Shown here: positions 9,498 to 17,058 of the stretch, in pieces
Position numbering within the stretch: position 1 is the stretch's first letter
Layout: every line of letters begins with the position of its first letter
Origin: an uncultured Alphaproteobacteria bacterium
Lineage (GTDB): Bacteria > Pseudomonadota > Alphaproteobacteria > CAAHEQ01 > UBA3637
Assembly: GCA_944391565.1 (NCBI GenBank)
Contig: CALXUB010000025.1
Location: 68,113 to 110,951, forward strand
Direction of reading: 5' to 3'
DNA: 42,839 nt
The notes under the pieces: model-generated
What the model saw: the letters and a program-made list of their open reading frames with translations, nothing else
Databases searched by the model: none
Told to the model about the DNA's origin: nothing
Made by a program: the position numbers and the translations under genes

Positions 9498-9534
9498 AAA
9501 AGAGGAATGTCTGTAGACATTCCTCTTTTTTTTT
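9498..9534 (+). terminator. Intrinsic terminator after the autotransporter
   Basis: AAAAGAGGAATGTCT and AGACATTCCTCTTTT form a perfect stem with a minimal GT centre, followed by a run of T. The A-rich left side means it could also stop transcription from the convergent small gene on the minus strand. Confidence 0.92.
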
Positions 9535-9546
9535 AATACACGGGTC

Positions 9547-9747
9547 TTAACAACGAGTAGATTTCTTCTGAGACTTCATCGCCTCACGAGCAATCTTGTC
9601 TCTAAAAGAATATTCTGCCGTCCCCAGAAAAAAAGCTGCTTCCTTAAAATTTTGGGCACGCAGTTCATTTTCCAGATCTTCAAATCTCTCAGCGATTAAC
9701 TTGATTTGTTTTTCCCAAGTATTTTGTTTTTTATTTTCTTTTAACAT
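9547..9747 (-). CDS. Small charged helical protein, unknown
   Basis: The 66-residue product is not recognised. The ATG at 9747 has AGGAG 7 nt upstream; the longer frame begins at a TTG (9837) with no ribosome site. There is no signal peptide or membrane segment. The sequence is lysine- and glutamate-rich and probably helical throughout, with WEKQIKLIAERFEDLENELR at about 11-30 (amphipathic) and an AAFFLGTAEYSFRDKIAREA stretch with more hydrophobic positions. It is convergent with the autotransporter and shares its terminator hairpin. It may be a small cytosolic binding or regulatory protein, but nothing in the sequence decides this. Confidence 0.6.
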   Translation of the reverse strand: MLKENKKQNTWEKQIKLIAERFEDLENELRAQNFKEAAFFLGTAEYSFRDKIAREAMKSQKKSTRC

Positions 9748-10033
9748 TTCCTTTCTCCTTTTATCAACATCGAGCTTACTTTTAGCATCATACTGCGAAT
9801 TTTTAATTTTAAAAAGACACTCTTTATATATAACCAATATATAATCTTGGGGTATTCACAAAAATACAATAAAAACAAATACTTATCTTAAATTAAAGAA
9901 AATATGAGCTTTTTTAGGCATAAAAAAAATTTATTTTTAGGATTTTTTCAGCACTAAAAACTCAATTTTGGAAGAAAAAAAGCTTTTTTTTGAAGAATCG
10001 AATCAAAATTGCGATTCGGAATCGCTTCGCAAC
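9748..10033. other. AT-rich intergenic region without a gene
   Basis: No coding frame was found. It holds AT-rich sequence upstream of the small gene (a TATATA-type stretch near 9822-9845) and a GAATCG...CGATTC inverted repeat near 9997-10020, followed by GCGATT-CGG-AATCGC. Confidence 0.5.
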
Positions 10034-10069
10034 AAAAAAAAAGACCGCCCTAAAAAGAGCGGTCTTTAT
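10034..10069 (-). terminator. Terminator of nifJ
   Basis: Minus strand: AAAGACCGC and GCGGTCTTT pair around a 10-nt loop and are followed by nine T, beginning 17 nt past the nifJ stop. Confidence 0.9.
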
Positions 10070-10083
10070 AAGATGTCCGAATT

Positions 10084-13000
10084 TTATTCAGCCTTAGCCA
10101 AATGATCATACAATTTCAGACGATTCTGAATCCGTTGTTCAGCCAGCTTAACCAAACGTTCATAGCGTTCAATATCAGCACGTTGAACAATCTTAAAGCG
10201 TGTTTCGCTATTCATGAATTCAGAGACATCCTTGGTTGTCTTGGAATCCAGCTGCAAAGGCACCTTTCCTTCTGCCAACAGGCGTGGATCAAAGCGATAC
10301 AAAGGCCATAATCCGGTCTCAACCGCCATTTTTTGATGTTCTAAGCCCTGTGTACCAATGTCATAGCCGTGTGCAATACAATGCGCATAAGCAATAATCA
10401 AAGACGGACCATTGAAAGATTCAGCCTCAACCATTGCCTGAATAGCTTGACTATCTTTAGCTCCGATAGCAATTTTGGCCACATAAACGTTTTCGGAACT
10501 CATAGCGATCATTCCTAAGTCTTTAGGCGGTAAATCATTACCGGCAACCGCAAACTTGGCAGAGGCACCTATCGGTGTTGCTTTGGAGCGTTGACCACCT
10601 GTATTGGAGTACACGCCGGTATCCATCACTAAAATATTGACATTTCGGCCGGAATGAAGCACATGATCCAAACCACCATAGCCGATATCATAGGCCCAAC
10701 CGTCACCACCCAAAATCCAAACAGACTTTTTAACAAGGTAATCGGCCAACTCAGCCAACATTTTAGCTTTATCATCAGCAACAGAAGCTAACTTTTGTTT
10801 CAAAGCAGCAACCCGTTCGCGTTGTTCTTTAATACCCTGCTCTGTTGACTGATCAGCCATCAGTAAAGCATTAACCAGTTCACCACCGATTGAACCCTCA
10901 AGATCTTTCAACAGTTGAGCGGCAAATTCCATTTTACTGTCAACGGAATAACGCATCCCAAGCCCGAATTCAGCATTATCTTCAAACAAACTGTTGGCCC
11001 AAGCCGGTCCGCGTCCGTCTGCATTCTTAGCATACGGTGTTGTCGGCAGGTTTCCACCGTAAATCGAAGAACACCCGGTTGCATTAGCAATCATCAAACG
11101 ATCACCAAATAACTGCGTCATCAGTTTGACATACGGTGTTTCACCACAGCCCGCACAAGCACCCGAGAATTCAAACAATGGCTGCAACAACTGAACATTT
11201 TTCACCAATTTTGGTTCAATCTTTGTTCGATCAACTTCAGGCAGCTTTTTAAAGAAATCAAAATTCTTGATTTCCTGATCCAAGTTCTTTTCAATCGGCT
11301 GCATCGTCAAAGCCTTGTGTTCCGGATTTTCGCGAGAACGTCCCGGACAAACTTGAGAACACAACGAACATCCTGTGCAATCTTCCGGTGCACATTGAAC
11401 AATAAACTTGTCACCGGGGAACTCTTTACCTTTATAATCAGCGGATTTAAATCCTTCCGGCGCATCCTTCAACAAGCCGGCTGCGGCAACTTTCAAACGA
11501 ATGGCTGCATGCGGGCAAACCATTGCGCATTTACCGCACTGAATACAAACACTGGGATCCCATTCAGGAATATCCGTTGCAATCCGGCGTTTTTCGTATT
11601 GCGTTGTACCTGTCGGCCAAGTCCCATCCACAACTTCTTTGAAAGCAGACACAGGCATTTGATCGCCTTTGCCTTCAATAATCGGAGAAGTGACACGCTT
11701 TAAGAACTCTGGTGCATCAGCCGGAACACCGGGTTGACGTGTATGAGTGGCTGTTGCAGCGGCAGGAACCGGAATTTCATGCAAGTGTTCCAAACTGCCG
11801 TCGATAGCCGCGATATTGGCCGCAACAATTTCCGGCCCTTTCTTGGCATATGTTTTTTCGGCATATTTTTTTACCTTGGCAATTGCTTCCTCCTTTGGTA
11901 AAACACCGGAAATTGCAAAGAAACATGTCTGCATAATCGTGTTAATGCGGCGGCCCATTCCCGTTTTTTTGGCAACATCCACAGCATCAATGGCATACAA
12001 TTTTGCATGCTTTGCAATAATATCTTTTTGGACTTCTACCGGCAGGCTGTCCCAAACTTTTTCTGGCGGAACAATTGTGTTCAATAACAACACCCCATTA
12101 TCTGCCAGGCAAGATGTCATATCAATCTTCTCCATAAACGGCATATGGTGAATTGCCACAAAGCTGGCTTTTTCGATCTGATACGGTGCTTTAATCGGAT
12201 GTTTTGCAAAACGCAGATGAGAAGTCGTCATTGCACCAGACTTTTTGGAGTCATAAACAAAGTAAGCCTGTCCATAAAATTCATCACCGTCTGCAATAAT
12301 TTTAATGGAGTTTTTATTGGCACCCACTGTACCATCCGCACCCAATCCATAAAAAATACAACGGGTGACATCATTGCCGGCAATATCAAAGTGCTTATCA
12401 TAGTTTAAAGACGTGTGCGTGACGTCATCTTCGATACCAACTGTGAAATGATTTTTACTTTCATTGTCAAACACAGCTTTTGCCATAGCAGGAGTAAATT
12501 CTTTAGAAGATAAACCATAACGACCGCCCAAGACTTTAATACCTGCCAAACCGGCTTCCGCCAAAGTCGTCACGACATCCAAATACAACGGTTCACCGAC
12601 AGAACCGGATTCTTTTGTCCGATCCAGAACATTGATAATTTTGACTGTTTTCGGCAAAGCCGCGATGAAAGCTTTTGTCGGGAACGGACGGAATAAATGA
12701 ACCTTCAAGACACCCAGTTTTTCACCCTTAGCATTCAGGAACTTTGCTGTTTCTTCTGCCGTTTCAGCGCCAGAGCCCATAACAACAATCACTTTTTCGG
12801 CATCAGATGCACCGACATAATCCACTAAATGATATGCACGACCCGTAATTTTTTCAAACTTACGCATAGCGGCTTCAACCGCATCCGGTACAGCATCATA
12901 GTAAATGTTAGAAGCTTCACGTGTTTGGAAAAACACATCCGGATTTTGTGCCGTTCCGCGAACAACAGGTTTATCCGGTGTTAATGCATTTTTGGCAACA

Positions 13001-13614
13001 AAATTTGTATCTACACCTTCCATCAAAGCTTTTAATTCATCATCAGAGATAGTTTGAATCTTATTGATTTCATGAGATGTCCGGAAACCGTCAAAAAAGT
13101 GCAAGAACGGCACACGAGATGTCAAAGTCGCCACTTGCGCAACGGCCGCCAAGTCTTGTGCTTCCTGAACAGAATTAGAAGCCAGCATGGCAAATCCCGT
13201 CTGGCGACAGGCCATCACATCAGAATGATCCCCGAAAATGGACAAAGCATGCGCTGCCAAAGTCCGAGCCGCTACATGCATAACAAACGGCGTCAGTTCA
13301 CCGGCGATTTTATACATATTCGGAATCATTAACAACAAACCTTGTGAAGCCGTATAAGTTGTTGTCAAAGAACCGGCTTGTAAAGAACCGTGAACAGCAC
13401 CGATAGCACCGGCTTCAGATTGCATTTCAACGACCGTCGGCACTTTTCCCCAGATATTTTTTTGACCAGCCGCGGCCCAAGCATCGGCCCACTCACCCAT
13501 CGGTGAAGACGGTGTAATCGGATAAATAATTGAAACTTCATTCAAACGATGCGCAACAGAAGCCGCCGCCTCGTTGCCGTCCATCATTTTCATTTTTTTT
13601 GTGGTATCTGCCAT
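10084..13614 (-). CDS. nifJ: Pyruvate:ferredoxin/flavodoxin oxidoreductase
   Basis: This single-chain PFOR of 1176 residues converts pyruvate and CoA to acetyl-CoA, CO2 and reduced ferredoxin or flavodoxin in the cytoplasm. The ATG at 13614 is preceded by AAGGA and gives the usual start MKMMDGNEAAASVAH. IYPITPSSPMGEWAD belongs to the pyrimidine-binding part. Two [4Fe-4S] motifs lie near residues 690 (CIQCGKCAMVCP) and 746 (CTGCSLCSQVCP). CAGCGETPY near 820 supplies the proximal cluster. The TPP motif GDGWAYDIGYGG is near 968, with TGVYSNTGGQRSKATP after it. It is full length for the family. A good promoter precedes it and a strong terminator follows, so it is monocistronic. Reduced ferredoxin could feed the Hnd hydrogenase 1.7 kb away. 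Confidence 0.97.
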   Translation of the reverse strand: MADTTKKMKMMDGNEAAASVAHRLNEVSIIYPITPSSPMGEWADAWAAAGQKNIWGKVPTVVEMQSEAGAIGAVHGSLQAGSLTTTYTASQGLLLMIPNMYKIAGELTPFVMHVAARTLAAHALSIFGDHSDVMACRQTGFAMLASNSVQEAQDLAAVAQVATLTSRVPFLHFFDGFRTSHEINKIQTISDDELKALMEGVDTNFVAKNALTPDKPVVRGTAQNPDVFFQTREASNIYYDAVPDAVEAAMRKFEKITGRAYHLVDYVGASDAEKVIVVMGSGAETAEETAKFLNAKGEKLGVLKVHLFRPFPTKAFIAALPKTVKIINVLDRTKESGSVGEPLYLDVVTTLAEAGLAGIKVLGGRYGLSSKEFTPAMAKAVFDNESKNHFTVGIEDDVTHTSLNYDKHFDIAGNDVTRCIFYGLGADGTVGANKNSIKIIADGDEFYGQAYFVYDSKKSGAMTTSHLRFAKHPIKAPYQIEKASFVAIHHMPFMEKIDMTSCLADNGVLLLNTIVPPEKVWDSLPVEVQKDIIAKHAKLYAIDAVDVAKKTGMGRRINTIMQTCFFAISGVLPKEEAIAKVKKYAEKTYAKKGPEIVAANIAAIDGSLEHLHEIPVPAAATATHTRQPGVPADAPEFLKRVTSPIIEGKGDQMPVSAFKEVVDGTWPTGTTQYEKRRIATDIPEWDPSVCIQCGKCAMVCPHAAIRLKVAAAGLLKDAPEGFKSADYKGKEFPGDKFIVQCAPEDCTGCSLCSQVCPGRSRENPEHKALTMQPIEKNLDQEIKNFDFFKKLPEVDRTKIEPKLVKNVQLLQPLFEFSGACAGCGETPYVKLMTQLFGDRLMIANATGCSSIYGGNLPTTPYAKNADGRGPAWANSLFEDNAEFGLGMRYSVDSKMEFAAQLLKDLEGSIGGELVNALLMADQSTEQGIKEQRERVAALKQKLASVADDKAKMLAELADYLVKKSVWILGGDGWAYDIGYGGLDHVLHSGRNVNILVMDTGVYSNTGGQRSKATPIGASAKFAVAGNDLPPKDLGMIAMSSENVYVAKIAIGAKDSQAIQAMVEAESFNGPSLIIAYAHCIAHGYDIGTQGLEHQKMAVETGLWPLYRFDPRLLAEGKVPLQLDSKTTKDVSEFMNSETRFKIVQRADIERYERLVKLAEQRIQNRLKLYDHLAKAE

Positions 13615-13657
13615 ATTCTTTTCCTTTCTACATACCTGCATACAAAAAATATGCCTC

Positions 13658-13686
13658 TTTATATACCAAGCACTTTCAAATGTCCA
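13658..13686 (-). promoter_or_regulatory. Promoter of nifJ
   Basis: Minus strand: TGGACA (13686-13681), a 17-nt spacer and TATAAA (13663-13658), each five of six to consensus. The start point would be near 13651, with a leader of about 37 nt. Confidence 0.6.
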
Positions 13687-13740
13687 GTCCTTTTTGGAGA
13701 TTTTTTTATCCTACAGCTTTTGTTTATCTCAGAAAGTGCT
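13669..13740. repeat. Spaced inverted repeat around the nifJ promoter
   Basis: AGCACTTTC at 13669-13677, within the -10/-35 spacer, is mirrored by GAAAGTGCT at 13732-13740, about 80 nt upstream of the start point. These could be two half-sites for a regulator, or a coincidence. Confidence 0.35.
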
Positions 13741-13748
13741 AAGTCTTT

Positions 13749-14408
13749 TCATAAAAAACTCTGGAACAAAGGATTTAACTTTGTCCATAGTTTATCCAAC
13801 TCATCTTCCGTTCGCGCCCTATCAACTTCCAACGTAATCACCGGAATATGATGTTCTATTCCTGCCCAAGTGCCGAAAGAACCTGGGGTCGGATAGCCAA
13901 CATTCGTCACCAAAGGGTAGCCCGTCAAAACAGCAATCTGCTTTGCCCAATCTTCGGCAGGACCATCAAAATCAACGACTTTCAAATCCGAATGGATGCT
14001 TATTATCTGCTTTGGACGATAAGCTTCCACCAACCCCATCAACCATTGTGTTTCGATTTCAGAACCGGGTGTTCCGCTTTGAGCTGTTCCCGTGTGTGGA
14101 TTAAAACTTTCACTTTTAAAATTATGTGTCGGATAATTACGATTTAAATCCACATTATGAGCGTTTTCCCGTTTTTTTAACGCCGCGCCATCAGGGTTTA
14201 AACAAGGAACAACATAAATATCATATCCGCTGCAGCAATTTCGACTTTGATACAAATCGATAAAACGCTCCAATAAATAAGGTCCTTCAGGTTCATCACC
14301 ATGAAACCCACCGATTAAAAACAAAACATGCTGTGGAGCAATTTTCTGCTCTCCCCAAAAGCTGACTTCATTTCCCAACGGTGTTTTTAATGTTTTCAGT
14401 TTTATCAT
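13749..14408 (-). CDS. M14 zinc carboxypeptidase, MpaA-like
   Basis: A 219-residue M14-family metallopeptidase. Counting from a possible GTG one codon earlier, the zinc ligands are H37 and E40 (GGFHGDEPEG) and H140 (SIHSDLK), and the catalytic glutamate is E195 (ITLEVD). NPDG (72-75) and LNRNYP (89-94) are substrate-binding landmarks. This set, with no signal peptide, resembles murein peptide amidase A, which trims gamma-D-Glu-diaminopimelate in recycled muropeptides in the cytoplasm. The substrate here is inferred. The ATG at 14408 overlaps the last base of the GNAT stop codon, and an adjacent GTG (14411) is an alternative start, so translation is probably coupled. Confidence 0.82.
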   Translation of the reverse strand: MIKLKTLKTPLGNEVSFWGEQKIAPQHVLFLIGGFHGDEPEGPYLLERFIDLYQSRNCCSGYDIYVVPCLNPDGAALKKRENAHNVDLNRNYPTHNFKSESFNPHTGTAQSGTPGSEIETQWLMGLVEAYRPKQIISIHSDLKVVDFDGPAEDWAKQIAVLTGYPLVTNVGYPTPGSFGTWAGIEHHIPVITLEVDRARTEDELDKLWTKLNPLFQSFL

Positions 14409-15124
14409 CACACATATTGCCTTTGATATGGGTTTAAAATAACGGGTGCTTGCGTTAAATACATCAAATGTTTCTGCTGAAGCTTACGACAAGTCTGTCG
14501 AAGATCAGCATAACCAATACCGACTTCACTGATATACTTTTCATTATCAATAATATGATCTAAATCTTGCGTTTTGGCAATAGGCTTGACACCGATTGTT
14601 TCATAAAAAGCCATTGCTCGTGTATTTTTCAGGTTATATTCCACAATAAAATCATCATATTTGTCCAGCATAATCGGCATGGTATGGCGTAAAAGTTCCG
14701 TACCAAATCCTTTTTCCTGAACGACCGGCGATAAATATAATTGATTTAAAATCATGGTTCGATCTGTTATTTGTGTGCCCGGAACAAACTCAATCCGACG
14801 TGTCCACTGATAAGAAACGCCATCCAACACTCCTTTTTCCTGTTGCAGGACCTGTCCGTGAAAAGCTTCCAAATAGGCTGTCGGAACGGGAGAAAAACGC
14901 ACAAAACCAACAGGTTTTTCGTTTTCAGATAATACAAAAACATCCGATGAAGGATCTTTGGAAAAAGAATCCAACTTATGATAAAAATAAGCCAATGTAT
15001 ACAATGCCATTTCTGTCCGTTTTTTGTAAGCTGCGGAAAGCTGACAATAAGATGTCTGATAGGCCTCGGCAAGGGCTGTCAGTTTTTCAAAATTGACAGG
15101 TAAAGTTTCGATTCTGTAAGTCAT
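14408..15124 (-). CDS. GNAT family N-acetyltransferase
   Basis: The 238-residue product carries the GNAT acetyl-CoA site: ILNQLYLSP (beta 4), then QEKGFGTELL (Q-x-x-G-x-G loop, near residue 138), then NLKNTRAMAFYETIGVKPI as motif B. The N-terminal 100 residues are helical and less typical. GAGG lies 6 nt before the ATG, and a good promoter is 24 nt further upstream. It is the first gene of a two-gene operon with the M14 peptidase, which suggests a shared peptide or cell-wall substrate, but the acceptor cannot be read from the sequence. Confidence 0.85.
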   Translation of the reverse strand: MTYRIETLPVNFEKLTALAEAYQTSYCQLSAAYKKRTEMALYTLAYFYHKLDSFSKDPSSDVFVLSENEKPVGFVRFSPVPTAYLEAFHGQVLQQEKGVLDGVSYQWTRRIEFVPGTQITDRTMILNQLYLSPVVQEKGFGTELLRHTMPIMLDKYDDFIVEYNLKNTRAMAFYETIGVKPIAKTQDLDHIIDNEKYISEVGIGYADLRQTCRKLQQKHLMYLTQAPVILNPYQRQYV

Positions 15125-15147
15125 ATTTGCCTCTTGAGTAAAACTGA

Positions 15148-15176
15148 TTTATAACACTGTTTTGTCAAAAAGTCAA
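15148..15176 (-). promoter_or_regulatory. Promoter of the GNAT-M14 operon
   Basis: Minus strand: TTGACT (15176-15171), 17 nt, TATAAA (15153-15148). A second TTGACA lies inside the spacer but is too close to the -10. Confidence 0.65.
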
Positions 15177-15255
15177 TTTTTACATTGAAAAAGAAAATAC
15201 ATTTTGCCAACCTGAAAGAAGAAGGTAAAATGAATTTTGTTATCCCTAATGCTCA

Positions 15256-15282
15256 TAAGAAAAGCCCCGAGAGGGGCTTTTC
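15256..15282 (-). terminator. Terminator of the hnd operon
   Basis: AGAAAAGCCCC and GGGGCTTTTCT pair around a short loop directly after the hndD stop, with a T-rich tail. Confidence 0.88.
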
Positions 15283-15283
15283 T

Positions 15284-17050
15284 TTATCGCTTATAAAGCG
15301 GAATCGGTTGATAACTCGTATGCAGCAAATGATGTGATTTCTCACCCAGCGGCTTGCCCAAAAATTCATCATACAGCTGTTTAATGGACGGATTTTGATG
15401 AGAACATCTGAATTCCGAAAATTCATCATCACTCATCAAACCTGCCATGCGAGCCTTGCGAATTTCATCCGTCACCCCGAGCGGTTGCCCACCGCCGCCG
15501 ATACAACCGCCATCACAAGCCATAACTTCGATAAAGTGATAAGGGGGTTCCTCTCCTTTTTCTTTGGCCTCCTGAAGATGCTGCATCACTTTTTCGACAT
15601 TGCCCGTTCCATGAGCCACACAAATCCGAACTTCTTTGCCGGCCAAATTCATCGTCATTTCTTTAATGCCTTTATCAACACCCAAAATAGGCTTAATTTC
15701 CAAATTTTCCGGCTTCATTTCTTCTCCCGTCACCAGATAGTGAACAGTTCTGAGTGCTGCTTCCATCACGCCGCCTGTAAAGCCGAAAACCGTTCCCGCA
15801 CCCGTATACTCTCCCAAAGGACTATCGGCCCGTTCTTCCTGCAAATTCACAAAATCGATGCCCGCTTGTTTAATCATACGGCAAATTTCCCGCGTTGTTA
15901 AAGATACATCAACATCTTGAAAGCCGCTGGCAAACATTTCTTTTGAACGGAGAATCTCAAACTTCTTTGCCGTACAGGGCATAATGGAAATTACCTTGAT
16001 TTTTGCAGGATCAACACCGATTTTTTCAGCATAATATGTCTTTGTTAAAGCACCTACAATCGCATGGGGAGATTTACATGTCGAAAAATGAGGAATCATG
16101 TCAGGATAAAACTTTTCCATAAAATCAACCCATGCCGGACAACAACTGGTAATCATCGGCAAAACACCATCGCCTTTAACAAAGCGCTCTACGAATTCCG
16201 AACCTTCCTCCATAATGGTCACATCGGCTCCGAAATTGGTATCAAAAACAGCCTTAAAGCCCATTTTACGCAAAGCAGCATAAATTTTCCCTGTCGTCAC
16301 GGTTCCGGGAGCATATCCGAAGGCCTCTCCCATAGATACCCTTACCGCCGGCGCAATCTGAACAACACAGTAGTTATCCTTTTCCTGCAACATACTCCAT
16401 ACGCGTTCACTGTCATCATATTCGACCAAAGCACCTGTCGGACAATGTGCCGTACACTGGCCGCATTTAATACATGGACTATCAGCCAAGCGCGAATCAC
16501 CGGCCGGGGCAATATGTGTTTTTACAGAGCGATCCAGTATCGACAAAGCCCATACATTTTGAATATGCTGGCAAACTTCAACGCAGCGACCGCATAAAAT
16601 ACACTTACGCGGGTCCAACACAATACATTTTGTGCTGGCGTCTTTCGGCATTTCAAAAGGCGTTGGTGTAATATTATCAAACGCATTTGCCCGAATACCG
16701 AATTTGCCGGCCAAGGATTGCAGCTCACACATTTCATTTTTTTGACAAGTTAAACATTCGTTGGGATGTTTGCTTAAAGTCAACTTTAAAACCGTTCGCC
16801 GAGCTTCAATAATATCCGGATCTCGTGTAATAACTTCCATTCCCTCCTCTGCCGGCGTACAGCAGGAACGCAGCATTCGTCCGTTGATTTTGACGATGCA
16901 AATGCCGCAAGCAGCTGATGGATGCAAATCAGGATGATAACACAGAGTCGGAATATCCACCTGTATCATCTTGGCTGCATCTAAAACAGAAGTTCCCTTC
17001 GGGACTTTGACTTCTTTTGAATCGATTGTCAGTGTAATCATTTCTTCCAT
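15284..17050 (-). CDS. hndD: NADH-linked [FeFe] hydrogenase catalytic subunit
   Basis: The 588-residue catalytic subunit makes or oxidises H2. An N-terminal [2Fe-2S] domain has C37, C48, C51 and C63/C64. The His-ligated cluster is H95, C99, C102, C108. Two [4Fe-4S] clusters use C150/153/156/160 and C193/196/199/203. H-cluster motifs are all present: TSCCPAW (301-307; C303 is the expected proton-relay cysteine and C304 a ligand), MPCTAKKFE (C359) and MACDGGCIGGGGQP (C512, C516). The small-subunit-like tail is fused. The ATG at 17050 has GAGGG 5 nt upstream and lies 8 nt past the hndC stop; an ATG at 17062 overlapping that stop is the alternative. It is the last gene of the trimer operon. Confidence 0.96.
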   Translation of the reverse strand: MEEMITLTIDSKEVKVPKGTSVLDAAKMIQVDIPTLCYHPDLHPSAACGICIVKINGRMLRSCCTPAEEGMEVITRDPDIIEARRTVLKLTLSKHPNECLTCQKNEMCELQSLAGKFGIRANAFDNITPTPFEMPKDASTKCIVLDPRKCILCGRCVEVCQHIQNVWALSILDRSVKTHIAPAGDSRLADSPCIKCGQCTAHCPTGALVEYDDSERVWSMLQEKDNYCVVQIAPAVRVSMGEAFGYAPGTVTTGKIYAALRKMGFKAVFDTNFGADVTIMEEGSEFVERFVKGDGVLPMITSCCPAWVDFMEKFYPDMIPHFSTCKSPHAIVGALTKTYYAEKIGVDPAKIKVISIMPCTAKKFEILRSKEMFASGFQDVDVSLTTREICRMIKQAGIDFVNLQEERADSPLGEYTGAGTVFGFTGGVMEAALRTVHYLVTGEEMKPENLEIKPILGVDKGIKEMTMNLAGKEVRICVAHGTGNVEKVMQHLQEAKEKGEEPPYHFIEVMACDGGCIGGGGQPLGVTDEIRKARMAGLMSDDEFSEFRCSHQNPSIKQLYDEFLGKPLGEKSHHLLHTSYQPIPLYKR

Positions 17051-17058
17051 TTGCACCC

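Noticed and set aside
11317..12408. Plus-strand ORFs within nifJ (128, 134 and 87 codons)
   Set aside because: They are antisense to a highly conserved full-length PFOR gene and lack start signals.
16064..16597. A 177-codon plus-strand ORF opposite hndD
   Set aside because: It is antisense to conserved iron-sulfur motifs and has no ribosome site.
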